From Saposhnikovia divaricata (taxonomy: Eukaryota; Streptophyta; Magnoliopsida; Apiales; Apiaceae): 64,000 nt of DNA. Of this stretch, positions 54,811 through 64,000 are shown piece after piece (within the stretch, counting starts at the first letter, position 1; each line of letters begins with the position of its first letter). The stretch lies in contig CM071599.1 in NCBI GenBank assembly GCA_036435485.1, forward strand, positions 209,783,178 to 209,847,177, in the 5' to 3' direction. The position numbers and the translations under genes are program-made. Below the pieces are notes generated by a model. The model saw nothing but the letters and a program-made list of their open reading frames with translations. It was not told where the DNA came from and ran no database searches.

Positions 54811-55191
54811 TTAGTAACACTCAAAACCACTTGGGACTTCCTTGCCGCAGTTGTTAAGAACTAAGCTGAGTGAAATAGGAACATTCAAGTCAATTCCCAG
54901 AATGTTGGCTCTAATGGCAGTACATAGACAAACTGCAGCTTCAAGATCGACAAGGCCTTGGATGAGACTGCAGCATGGCAGCGTTGGAGGTGATCCGACC
55001 ACGACATCAACCAAGTTAAGCACATTGGCACATACTCCCAAGTTCAATGGATTACATTTACCTGCAGAATAATAAGTCGAAGTTGTGGAACCGGGTACAT
55101 TAGGGGTAGGGCTAGTGGCACTGACCAGGCTGAAGAAGAGAAGGTTGAGTGAGAGAAGAAGGGCAAAGGAAGCAATGTTCTTGGTTTCCAT
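54811..55191 (-). CDS. Secreted eight-cysteine protein (DC2.15/pEARLI1-like)
   Basis: Intronless 126-residue gene with ATG at 55189-55191. A hydrophobic signal peptide covers residues 1-25 (SFALLLSLNLLFFSLVSA). A short Pro/Thr/Ser linker of only ~18 residues follows. The eight-cysteine module of the lipid-transfer/hydrophobic-seed-protein fold has Cys46, 54, 73-74, 88, 90, 115 and 125 in the pattern C-C-CC-CXC-C-C. Motifs LGVCANVLNLV, GSPPTLPCCSLIQGL, LEAAVCLCTAIRANILG and SLVLNNCGKEVPSGFEC match the carrot DC2.15/Arabidopsis pEARLI1 hybrid proline-rich group. The proline-rich domain is unusually short, as in some family members. The protein is expected in the cell wall or apoplast, with a structural or lipid-binding role often linked to development, cold or pathogen response. 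A TATA box lies 110 bases upstream. A truncated paralogue is at 56181 in the opposite orientation. Confidence 0.93.
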   Translation of the reverse strand: METKNIASFALLLSLNLLFFSLVSATSPTPNVPGSTTSTYYSAGKCNPLNLGVCANVLNLVDVVVGSPPTLPCCSLIQGLVDLEAAVCLCTAIRANILGIDLNVPISLSLVLNNCGKEVPSGFECY

Positions 55192-55300
55192 TCCGAAAAA
55201 CCTTGCAGGTATTTCTCTAATTAGCTTCTGGTTATTATATTACTGTGAGAGATGTGTGTATGTTTTTTGCTGTTGGAGTTTGTGATTAACATGAAACACA

Positions 55301-55310
55301 TATTTATAGG
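55301..55310 (-). promoter_or_regulatory. TATA box of the eight-cysteine gene
   Basis: Minus-strand CCTATAAATA lies about 110 bases upstream of the ATG, giving a ~80-base 5' leader. The position and sequence are typical of plant promoters. Confidence 0.7.
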
Positions 55311-56180
55311 GTTCCTAAAATGCAAATTTTTTTTTTGTATTATTGTTTGCAGATCTAGAAAATACTATAAACATATGGGATTAGCTATATGTGTAGTCTT
55401 CAAAAAGGAAAGGTTAGCACGTCTTATGCATAACAAGAATAACATTGCAATATAATCAAATACTAGGATAAATAGTTTAAGAATCAGAAGGAACATGTGC
55501 ATTTTAATAAACATTGCAATATATAGTAATATCTTCCCACAGAAACTTCCCAGTACTAGGAATGAGCTGGTTATTTCTTATGCATAGCATGCATTTGAAG
55601 ACAGGGCCGTAATTATGATCATCATCAAATCTTTTGAGTGATTGTTAAAGAATCACAAGGGATGTGTGCAATCACATATAGTTCTTAATTCCGAAAAGGA
55701 TCATATGCTAAACTCTGGCACAGAATTAATTTCCTTCGAATGTCTATGCTTTTTTTGTAAATCTAGCAATTAATTAAGGATTTCGACCATGTAGTCTTTT
55801 TTCATTTTATGAAATATCTGAATTGCTGTCTTTCCGAGTTCTGTTCCCGGTTGTCAAACAACCTTGATCAAGAGTTTTTTATAAACAAATTAACCGAATG
55901 ACATAGTTTCTCTTTCTTTCCAGTGAAATGAAACGACACACAGTTGCTACATGGTACTGTATTTGGATGCTGATATTCTCATGCGTTAAGAAAACTTAGA
56001 TGTTAATTTAAAAAAAAAAAAAATCTGCAAAGAAAACTATAAGAAGTTCTGCTTGCAAAGACCTATAAGTATGTGTTTCAAGTTGTCTACGAAGTCCATC
56101 AGCGAATATCAAAAACTCCTCTATCACAGCATTAGAACTACCAGAAGCTAATTAAGGAAACATTAACAAGGTTTTTTGAA
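55311..56180. other. Shared upstream region of the head-to-head paralogues
   Basis: No gene is seen. It lies between the minus-strand gene and the plus-strand truncated paralogue. The last ~45 bases before 56181 (ACCAGAAGCTAATTAAGGAAA) match the leader of the minus-strand gene (5' complement of 55205-55235), so the duplication included the 5' leader. Confidence 0.55.
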
Positions 56181-56372
56181 ATGGAATCCAAGAACACTGC
56201 TTCGTTTGCCCTTCTTCTCTCACTCAACCTTTTGTTCTTCAGCCTGGTCAGTGCTACTAGCGCTGATACCCCAAATATACCCAGTTCCAAAACTTCGAGT
56301 TATTATTCTACAGAGAAATGTGATCCATTGAAGTTCGACTTAATTATACAGTATGATTTCTATTGTTTGTGA
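56181..56372 (+). pseudogene. Truncated paralogue of the eight-cysteine gene
   Basis: The first ~52 codons (MESKNTASFALLLSLNLLFF, then SATSADTPNIP and the first cysteine in EKCDPLKFD) match the intact gene at 55191. Homology then stops, and the frame ends at a TGA after a few unrelated residues. The cysteine module is missing. It is in the opposite orientation, head to head with the intact gene, and shares its leader. Confidence 0.88.
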
Positions 56373-56548
56373 AAGAACTGTACTTTCTATTATCATAGTA
56401 ATGGTATCACAGGAATTCGATATTTGTAATGCGTCATTGTTAACAGATTGAAAACAATTCTCGTATTTATTTAACAAATGATGGAATAAATTGCTAAGCA
56501 GTCCACTCATCTAAAATCTTAAGGTGTGATCCAACAGGATCTTATATA

Positions 56549-57064
56549 GGCCATTATTCTAGAGAGGACCTCCTTATATGGAGAATATGAGAGAACTACC
56601 AATTTTATAATTCTATAATAGAATCAAAGTTCTAATTTTTTGGTTCTATAAAAAAAATACCAATTTTTTTTGGTTCTATAATTAAAAAAAGACCAATTTG
56701 CTGATTCTGTAAAAGAACCAATTTTTTTTTTTAAAATTTAAACTTTTTTAATTTTTTTTAATAAAAAAGTCTGCTGACGAGGCAATGACACGTCAGCACT
56801 GCCACGTCACTGCTGACGTGTCACTGCCACGTCAGCAGTGACGTCAGCAGTGCTGATGTGACACTGCCATGTCATCAGTGATGCTGTGGCACTGCCACGT
56901 CATCACTGCTGACGTGGCAGTCAGAATTTTTTTTAATTTGAAATTTAAAAAAAAAATTGCAATAAAAAATTAAAGAAAAAATTTGGTTCTACTGTAGAAT
57001 CAGAAAAAATTATATGGTTCTCTCCAATTCTCTATCTAACAAGTTCTCTCTAGAAGGGGACTCA
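56549..57064. mobile_element. Mutator-type MITE with internal palindromic repeats
   Basis: A ~516-bp non-coding element. Its ends form imperfect inverted repeats of about 75 bp (TTCTAGAGAG at 56557 against CTCTCTAGAA at 57045-57054, then GAGAGAAC and others). It is flanked by an exact 9-bp duplication, TCTTATATA (56540-56548 and 57065-57073). The 9-bp size fits Mutator-like transposition. The centre (56775-56925) holds repeated CTGACGTGGCA/TGCCACGTCAG palindromes. A-rich and T-rich arms carry TGGTTCTATA-type words on both sides. Confidence 0.85.
56775..56925. repeat. CTGACGTGGCAGTGCCACGTCAG palindrome cluster
   Basis: About ten overlapping copies of TGCCACGTCA, CACTGCTGACGTG and related words occur in both directions. 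Many contain the ACGT core of G-box/ABRE-type sites. The cluster sits at the centre of the MITE and would form a strong hairpin. Confidence 0.85.
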
Positions 57065-57174
57065 TCTTATATATACTATTTCAACATAAATAACTGGAAT
57101 TCATCAAGTGAATGTGTTGATTTAACACTGGGGCATACGATCTAGAACTTTAAATTGATACGATGGATCCCAAG

Positions 57175-57838
57175 TGTTAGGCAGCCGTCCACCACATCTT
57201 TATCAAACTCTCCACCTATCTTCATCAACCTCATTCTCCCACCAACCCCATTCCTTATTCCTATAAATACCCCCTCCCCTTCATTAGTAAAATCACACCA
57301 AATTCTCTCTTCTCTCTCTATATAGCTGCTAGATAGTCCGTTTAGTAGGAAAGCCGGTTTAGCCCGCTTTCAGGAAGTGTCGGGATAGAAGGTCCTCGTG
57401 CCTAAACTATTCCTTAGGGTACTTAGGTCTGACTGCAGCCATCGGAGGTGGTCCCGCTGCAGAGGTCTTTCTATCAGGTTGTGTGGCACTGTCCGGGTTG
57501 GGAGAGGGAGAGAAGGATAGGTTGTCGGGAAATAATGATAGGGGAGGTTCTAAGATAAACACTTCAGTGAGTTGGGGATATACATAATAGGTATCGTAGG
57601 GCTGAATTTGTGTATAAAATTCAAGGGACGGATACCCGGATATTGTAATCTCTTTTATCTAGTGTGAAGTTGTTACTCTTGTGGATGTAGGCTGGGCCGA
57701 ACCACGTTAAATCTCTTGTCTCTTTTACTGTATTGTTGGTTTGTTGCTTTATTACTATCACGTATATTTGTGGGATCTAAGTACACATATTTACCAAATC
57801 GCTTCCGCATTCGCCGGGAATCGGGCAGATTCCTAACA
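57175..57838 (+). repeat. Element D2 5' LTR
   Basis: Starts TGTTAGGCAGCC and ends ATTCCTAACA. A TATA box (CCTATAAATACC) lies near 57260-57271, followed by a CT-rich stretch near the likely transcription start. Confidence 0.92.
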
Positions 57839-58009
57839 GTTGGCATCAGAGCTAGTTGTGTCTAAATTATTAGTGCCAAAGGAAAGTCGTTAAGAAAAGT
57901 GGTTGTCTAATAAGGCGCCGTTTTGACGGAAGTGCTCCCATTGTTTCTTACACTTACCTGGCCAATTGATTTAGTTGTTTGGATTGGTTTGTGTGTACAA
58001 ACGGAGATC

Positions 58010-59332
58010 ATGACAAGTATTAGAGGATTCAATGTGACTCCATATGATGGTAAAGGAAGTTTTACTCTTTGGTAGAGAAGGGTAAAGGATATCCTAACCC
58101 AACAGAAGCTAGCAAGGGCTTTGAAGGGGAAGGAGGGAAAGCCAACAACAATGAGCGCTGAAGATTGGGAGGATGCTGAGTCGCAATGCATGAGTACCAT
58201 CAGACTATGCATTGCAGATAATATTATCAATAATATTGTTGACGAAAGCACGCCGAAGGAATTATGGTCAAAGTTGGAGACATTGTATCTCGGGAAGAAC
58301 TTGACTACAAAGTTAAATCTGAAGCGCGAGTTATACAAGCTGAAGATGGCAGCTCAAAACAATGTTATTGAGCACATGAATGTGTTTAATGGTATTGTTG
58401 ATCAACTTGAAAAGGTTGATGTAAAATTGGAGGAAGAAGATAAGGCCCTTATTCTTCTTACTTCGCTTCCGGAGTCATTCGATCATTTGGTCACAACCAT
58501 TTTGTACGGAAAGGACACGTTAAAAATGGAGGAGGTTCAGTCAGCACTTTTGTCAAATGCTGGAATGAAGAACCGGGATGGTGACAAGAACGGAATGACA
58601 GTTTTGGCTTTGCGTAGTCAAAATAATAGAGGAAGGGGTGCTGTGAGAGGATCTACCAATAGCAGGGGTAAATCCAGATACAGTGAAAAGGGCATGCAGT
58701 GCTTTGGTTGCAAGGAGTGGGGTCATATTAGGTCGAATTGTCCGCTTAATAAGAAGGATCCAGATGCATCATTGGTTGTGGTTACTCTCGACTGTGAAGA
58801 TGTTTGCACCGTCTTCAATCGAGACACTAGTTCTCCAGGAGAATGGATATTAGACTCAGGGTCATCTTACCATGTATGTTCCGAGAGGGGGCATTTTGAC
58901 AAATTCCAAGATACAAAGAATGAAACAGTTTCTTTGGCGGATGGATCTACTTGTGAGATCAAGGGGATTGGAATTGTGAAAATCAAAATGTTCGATGGAA
59001 TAGTTCGTAGCTTGAATGAGGTAAGATATGTGTCTAAGCTGAGGAAGAATCTAATATCTATCGGTCAGTTAGCTTCAGAAGGCTATAGATGCTCTATAGT
59101 AGGGGGAGCTATGAATATCAAAAGAGGCCGTGTGGTTCGGATGAAGGGAGAGCTACGTGGGGGAATATGGCCAGAACGTACTGGAACTTCGAAAATCTGG
59201 TTATCTCGTGCACGAGGGAAGATTGACTTGAAGGATACTGTTGCGGTTGTATTACCTTCCAGTCTAGACGATGGTGCAAAGACTGCTGGGATGGATGCTT
59301 GGTTGAAGGGCTTCCACGACATCAACGAGTAG
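58010..59332 (+). pseudogene. D2 gag and partial protease, one early stop
   Basis: The ATG near 58010 opens MTSIRGFNVTPYDGKGSFTL, and a TAG at 58073-58075 interrupts it in the conserved LWQRR-like position. The frame then runs open from 58076 to TAG at 59330-59332. It encodes copia gag (LWSKLETLYLGKNLT, LLTSLPESFDHLV), a CCHC knuckle CFGCKEWGHIRSNC (~58700) and the protease site ILDSGSSYH (~58850). The sequence then diverges into non-pol sequence. If an internal ATG (58121) is used, a gag lacking ~37 N-terminal residues could be made. Integrase and RT are absent. Confidence 0.85.
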
Positions 59333-59775
59333 TTGGTGTGTTGCAGCTGCATATGGGCATCGATCAACACGAATCAAGTGAGCAGTGAACCATGCAACAG
59401 ATTGATTTGTTTGATATGCAGTTGGGGAGTAAATGAAAGATCGATGGTCACACATGCGTGTGTGATGGTCACACTTGCGTGTGTGATGGACTACATATGG
59501 GATTGGCCGACGTGAATCAAGTGAGTATGTGTGTATACAACAGATTGCTTCACATGTATGTAGTTGGACAAATAGAGGTCAATGGTACACTTGTGCGTAT
59601 AACAAGTAGGCATTCGAGAATGAATGTGCAAACTAGGGTATAGTTTGGAGTCTTGGACTCGGGGGGAGTTTTGTCGTAGGGAATGATACAGATCGAGGAA
59701 AAGTTGGAGTTGTGCCAACAGGGCGCAGGTATGGAATGCAAGTGAAGAGTTGTGAGTTTGAAAAGAGGGGGAGAT
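59333..59775 (+). other. D2 non-coding tail with purine-rich end
   Basis: No pol homology is seen. The stretch 59440-59490 has repeated GTGTGTGATGG and GTCACAC words. It ends in the polypurine tract. Confidence 0.6.
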
Positions 59776-60422
59776 TGTTAGGCAGCCGTCCACCACATCT
59801 TTGTCAAACTCTCCACCTACCTTCACCAACCCCATTCCTTATTCCTATAAATACCCCCTCCTCTTCATTAGTAAAATCACACCAAATTCTCTCTTCTCTC
59901 TCTATATAGCTGCTAGATAGTCCGTCTAGTAGGAAAACCGGTTTAGCCCACTTTCAAGAAGTGTCGGGATAGAAGGTCCTCGTGCATAAACTATTCCTTA
60001 GGGTACTTGGGTCTGACTGCAGCCATCGGAGGTGGTCCCGCTGCAGAGCTCTTTCTATCAGGTTGTGTGGCATTGTCCGGGTTGGGAGAGGGAGAGAAGG
60101 AAAGGTTGTCGGGAAATAATGATAGGGGAGGTTTTGAGATAAACACTTCAGTGAGTTGGGGATATACATAATAGGTATCGTAGGGCTGAATTTGTGTATA
60201 AAATTCAGGGGCCGGATACCCGGATATTGTAATCTCTTTTATCTAGTGTGAAGTTGTTACTCTTGTGGATGTAAGCTGGGCCGAACCACGTTAAATCTCT
60301 TGTCTCTTTTACTGTATTGTTGGTTTGTTGCTTTATTACTATCACGTATATTTGTGAGATCTAAGCACACATATTTACCAAATCGCTTCCGCATTCGCGG
60401 GGAATCGGGCAGATTCCTAACA
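59776..60422 (+). repeat. Element D2 3' LTR
   Basis: Homologous to 57175-57838 with about twenty substitutions and a 17-bp indel near the start. It is followed by CCAAG. Confidence 0.92.
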
Positions 60423-61646
60423 CCAAGCGTATCTAAAAGTGACGGAGACGCTCAGGTTGGCTGCAATGGGATTGCCTTGATTGATAAGGCACCGACTGTC
60501 TCAGTTTTCTGGAGTTTAGTGGGATCGGGAGCTACACTGGTTTTGAAATCCTCGCAAGCTAGCACAAACCTGCTTATATTACACTTCGGTATTCTGTTAA
60601 AATATACACCTCCCATACCGGCTTTCCATCTTCAGCCCAATATACGATTCTGGCCAACATCTAGTCATCTACATCTTCCGGCTTACAACAAAATCCTGCA
60701 ATTTACAAATCACATATCATGGATGCATAATGCATTATTGTACTGGTTGATGTGTGTGCTTTCTCAGAAAAAACACAAAATGCACAAGTCATATAAATTA
60801 ACTATAGTTGCAAGACTCGAAAGAAGACCAAAGTAAAAACAATTTTGATCATAGCTGCTACTATGATATATCTATAATGCTTCTTCTTAGAATAAATAGA
60901 TTCGGAAATAAGTCAAAGTAAATTGACTCAAATGCAACCAACTTAAATAGTCCACAAGTCCATCACATTTTTCCAAGATCATGATTTGTTGGTGCAATTA
61001 GTACCAGTACTTTTCGTTATAAAATGAACTAAAGTACTAAATCTTTTCAATTTGGGAATGGAGTGTTACAATAATAATTAAAATAAATTATATTTTTAAT
61101 TAAATTAACAATAGAAGTTTAAAGTTATAAACTAAAGAAGACGACCCAACAATGATAAATATGGTTCAAAATCGTTTACTTGTCTAACACACTTTTATGT
61201 TGCTTATAAATTTGCTTGATTTATTAAGATGTTACTAATTTAAAATGGACTTCTACATTAATACAAGCCATATTTATTCAAGTCATCAAGTTATAAATTC
61301 AAGAACAGCATGTCTAAATGGCCAATTTGTTATGCTTTTATGGACTTCCGGCTTCATAGCCAGAGGTAAGCTGTTGATGTCTCCCTCAAAACTGCACAAT
61401 TGTACATCATGCTCATATTTTCAACGTGAATGCTGCCTGACAACTACCATCACAGGGATGAGAGAGGAAACATGAAAATCGAGATTGTGGTGGAAAACAA
61501 TCAAGGCTTTTAGAAATTATTTATTTTTGATTTCTAAAAAGACATGTAGTTGCAGTTCAGTTGTCATACGGTATAGTTCATGACAGTAATGTATGTCACT
61601 CACTATGATACTATTGATACACAGAGCATGGAAAATGATTTGTAGG
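60423..61646. other. Unassigned sequence between D2 and BCAT
   Basis: At 60428-60560 the plus strand is open and more GC-rich (SKSDGDAQVGCNGIALIDKA), which may be a decayed exon interrupted by D2; I do not recognise it. From about 60840 the sequence is AT-rich with no gene. The last ~150 bases should contain the BCAT 3' untranslated region. Confidence 0.4.
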
Positions 61647-64000
61647 TTAGTCTAACTCTACTATCCATCCCCATTTATCCTCGATGACTCCTCTTTGAAT
61701 CCCAACAAGTGTGGAATATAATTTCTGAGAAACGAGCTGGCCATTCATACTGTAATTTACCCTGCAAGATATCCCAAGGATTATGTCGTTTATTTTATAA
61801 TGGTCGACTGCAGAATTCTGAATAATTTCAAACAGACCCGAACCATTAAACTCTTGTTAAGAGGAGAGGGATTTCCATTTCCTCAAGGTTTGTGGTGGAA
61901 ATATGTATGTACCTTTTATCCTGGTAGGTAATGCTTCCTATTGGAGCAACACCTGCAGCAGTTCCAGTGCAGAAAACTTCATCAGCATCGTTTAATTCCT
62001 CCACCCTAACACACCTTTCTTCAACCTACAAGTTCCATATTTATAGGAAAACATTACCATATTAGGCATTAGATACTTGTATCAATTTATGTATCATAAC
62101 ATTGATTTGCTAAGTTTATGGTGAAGCGACTAGAAACTTAAAACATAATGTCACCTGGTATCCAAGATCCTTGGCAATCTCGATGATGCTGTTCCTGGTA
62201 ATCCCTTCAAGAATAGTGCCACTGAGTGCCGGTGTGGATATTACATCACCCTGCAGTTAATTAGTATTCTAATAATCGTCATCTGGTGCTTGGACAGATC
62301 AAAAAATTAAAGCATAATTTTCGATTTTAAAAAAAAAACTTTGCAGTAGAGACTAAATAATTTGAATGGCCTAAACGTTTAAGCATCAACGCCTTTCTTT
62401 CATATGCTAGTATTAAAGAACTTTCTATGCTAGTATTAGAGAACTCTCTGATACTCTGTGTGCAGTAAAAAAAACCTCCTAATCATTTTCTTTTTCCAAT
62501 CATTTGTCAATACTTATTTTCATCCCCAACAGAAAGAAACACACACACAACAGAAGTTAGTAACGATACCTTAACGATGAAAACGTTAGAGGAACTGGCC
62601 TCCTCAATGTTTGTCCTACTATTTGAGTCGAGGTATAAAACATCAGAGAATCCTCTGTTCTTTGCATTGGCTTGAGCTTTTAAAACCTGCAAAATGGAAG
62701 CAAAAAACACTGGCTAAAATATAAATGATGGAAAAAGATCTTCTTCTAGCCAAATTGCCGTAAGGATAGCTAATTTGTACATGTTTAATTGAAAAATAAC
62801 ATAAAAATATGATTCGTGTAAAGAATATTTTTAATTACTGGAGAGTAGTTTGTAATAGCTTTAATGCCTCCAGCTCCACCACGCGAGGCGCGATGATATT
62901 CCTCCTCAACGTACAAGTTCAGTGCTGCTGTACCCTCCTGGACATCAACATAGACCATTTAACCATAAAATTATTAGAATTTTTACCTTTTATAATTTTA
63001 TGATCTCTGTGAGTACAAAACAAAACTTTTACTATCATGGAATGATGACAAATGTTTACCTTGAAATAGTTGCCAACAGGGGAAGCATATATGAGAAATG
63101 TGTATTCAGGCGAAGGAGCAACGCCAAGTATAGCCCCAGTTCCCATGAGCAATGGCCTAATATAAAGTGACCCTTTTCCTGTTGGTGGAATCTGTAAATA
63201 AAACAACAGAAAAATGCTCGAATGAAATGACAAAATGATGACAAATTTTAATGAAATTATTTATGCAAGATCTGGTAAAAAAATTCACCCAACGATGGTT
63301 AGCTAGAGCAATTTCTTTCACAGCTTCCACAAATTGTTGTGTGGAAGGCGAAGGCATGCACATTCTTTCTGCACCAATCTGCATCCGAGTTGCATTCTGC
63401 TCAGGCCGGAATAATCGTAGGTTCCCATTCTCTCCCCTGAAGGCTTTGGCGCCTTCAAGTAATCCCTGTTGGTTTTCATGACAGAATTGTGAAATTCTAA
63501 AAAACCTTCCTTAAAACAGTACTACAATAACAATACTTTTAACTGGTTTAACAACCTTAAGTTCAAAACATAAGAGATCACTTGCCTGTCCATAATTGAG
63601 AACACAAGCAGAAGGGCTCAATTCGATGTTCCCGTATCGACTGAGTTCTCCTTGTGTGAAATTCTCACCTTGCGAACACTTCATCGTGTACATATAATCC
63701 ACAGGCATTAAACTAAATCCAAGATTATCCCAGTCGAAATTGTCAAGGTCACTGCTAATCACAATTCATAAACAAAATGTTAGCTATGATTACTGGAAAC
63801 CATAAACATACATCATGATCATGAATGCGAAGTTACCATGTGTGAGTAGATGTATCATCAACTTTTAATGATGCAGCAACAGAAGATGTCAGGTACCTAG
63901 CTCTGACCTATAACACAAACACATGTATGAAGAAAAGTAAAATGTACAATCTCATATATTAACTTTAAACAAGAGAAAACAAGTCATGGTACCCAAGGCT
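61647..64000 (-). CDS. BCAT: Branched-chain amino acid aminotransferase, 3' nine exons
   Basis: Class IV PLP-dependent aminotransferase that interconverts Leu, Ile, Val and their 2-oxo acids. Exons read on the minus strand: 63837-63907, 63586-63751, 63289-63465, 63060-63191, 62839-62937, 62570-62686, 62155-62250, 61913-62025 and 61647-61761 (stop TAA 61647-61649). Together they give 361 codons with phases that join exactly. Motifs in order: DWDNLGFSL, NYGQGLLEGAKAFRG, LFRPEQNATRMQIGAERMCM, GKGSLYIRPLLMGTGAILG, GAGGIKAITNYSPVLKAQ (catalytic lysine of the PLP Schiff base), GFSDVLYLDS, EEASSSNVFIVK, ISTPALSGTILEGITR, ADEVFCTGTAAGVAPIGSI and GVIEDKWGWIVEL. All are BCAT hallmarks. The first visible exon begins VRARYLTSSVAASLKVDD, which in plant enzymes lies just after a transit peptide, so a plastid or mitochondrial location is likely. 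The upstream exon(s) lie beyond the window. The intron after the second visible exon has a GC donor (AG/GCAAGT at 63585). Confidence 0.95.

Larger units (their letters stand above)
57175..60422 (+). mobile_element. Element D2: gag-only copia derivative
   Basis: LTRs at 57175-57838 (664 bp) and 59776-60422 (647 bp) flank a 1.9-kb interior. Target duplication CCAAG (57170-57174 and 60423-60427). The primer site TGGCATCAGAGC (57841-57852) is one base off the usual tRNA-iMet match. The polypurine tract AGAGGGGGAGAT is at 59764-59775. Only gag and the protease start are present; integrase, RT and RNase H are missing. Such gag-carrying non-autonomous elements are known in plants (TR-GAG). About twenty substitutions and a 17-bp indel separate the LTRs by eye, so it is clearly older than A and D1. 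Confidence 0.92.

Noticed and set aside
61245..61475. 76-codon plus-strand frame left of BCAT
   Set aside because: No recognisable motif, and it lies in AT-rich intergenic DNA downstream of BCAT.
1..64000. tRNA or rRNA genes
   Set aside because: I saw no cloverleaf with A/B boxes or rRNA-like sequence by eye; a covariance-model scan would be needed to exclude short ones.

Overview
This is plant nuclear DNA, most likely from a eudicot with a repeat-rich genome. The evidence is intron-containing plant genes (a branched-chain aminotransferase with nine visible exons and a DC2.15/pEARLI1-type eight-cysteine secreted protein), Ty1/copia retrotransposons with initiator-Met tRNA primer sites, an RPA-carrying Helitron, a Mutator-like element carrying host exons, and a nuclear copy of plastid accD. 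The eight-cysteine protein resembles the carrot DC2.15 family, so an asterid is plausible, but this is a guess. About 90% of the window is mobile DNA.

Positions 1-33171 are a three-layer nest of Sirevirus-like (SIRE/Maximus-type) copia elements. Element A (2445-17336, minus strand) is complete: two 1092-bp LTRs that differ at only two positions, a 5-bp GCAAA target duplication, intact gag and pol, and a very long third ORF in the envelope position. A sits inside pol of element B (1-2444 plus 17337-22737, minus strand), a decayed member of the same family. B sits inside gag of element C (22738-33171, plus strand), from a related but different family. C has a homologous third ORF and, in the spacer between pol and that ORF, an antisense reading frame with its own TATA box. 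The outer ends of B and C lie beyond the left edge.

Positions 33172-34920 are AT-rich and hold Helitron-type termini and a fragment of plastid accD. Positions 34921-49981 are a ~15-kb Helitron on the minus strand. It holds a multi-exon Rep/helicase gene broken by stops (one replaces a catalytic-motif tyrosine) and frameshifts, two RPA1-like genes, and a small coiled-coil gene on the opposite strand. A 1.87-kb Mutator-like element carrying a fragment related to the strigolactone F-box gene MAX2 has inserted just upstream of the second RPA start codon.

From 50578 two internally deleted copia derivatives (50578-54004, TSD AGTTG; 57175-60422, TSD CCAAG) flank a host segment. That segment has an intact eight-cysteine protein gene (minus), a truncated head-to-head paralogue (plus), and a Mutator-type MITE with a 9-bp TSD. 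The right end (61647-64000) is the 3' part of a BCAT gene on the minus strand, whose first exons lie beyond the window.

The apparently functional host genes are the eight-cysteine protein and BCAT. Element A is the only retrotransposon here that looks young and largely intact. Exon limits were read by eye from splice consensus and homology memory; no database search was run.
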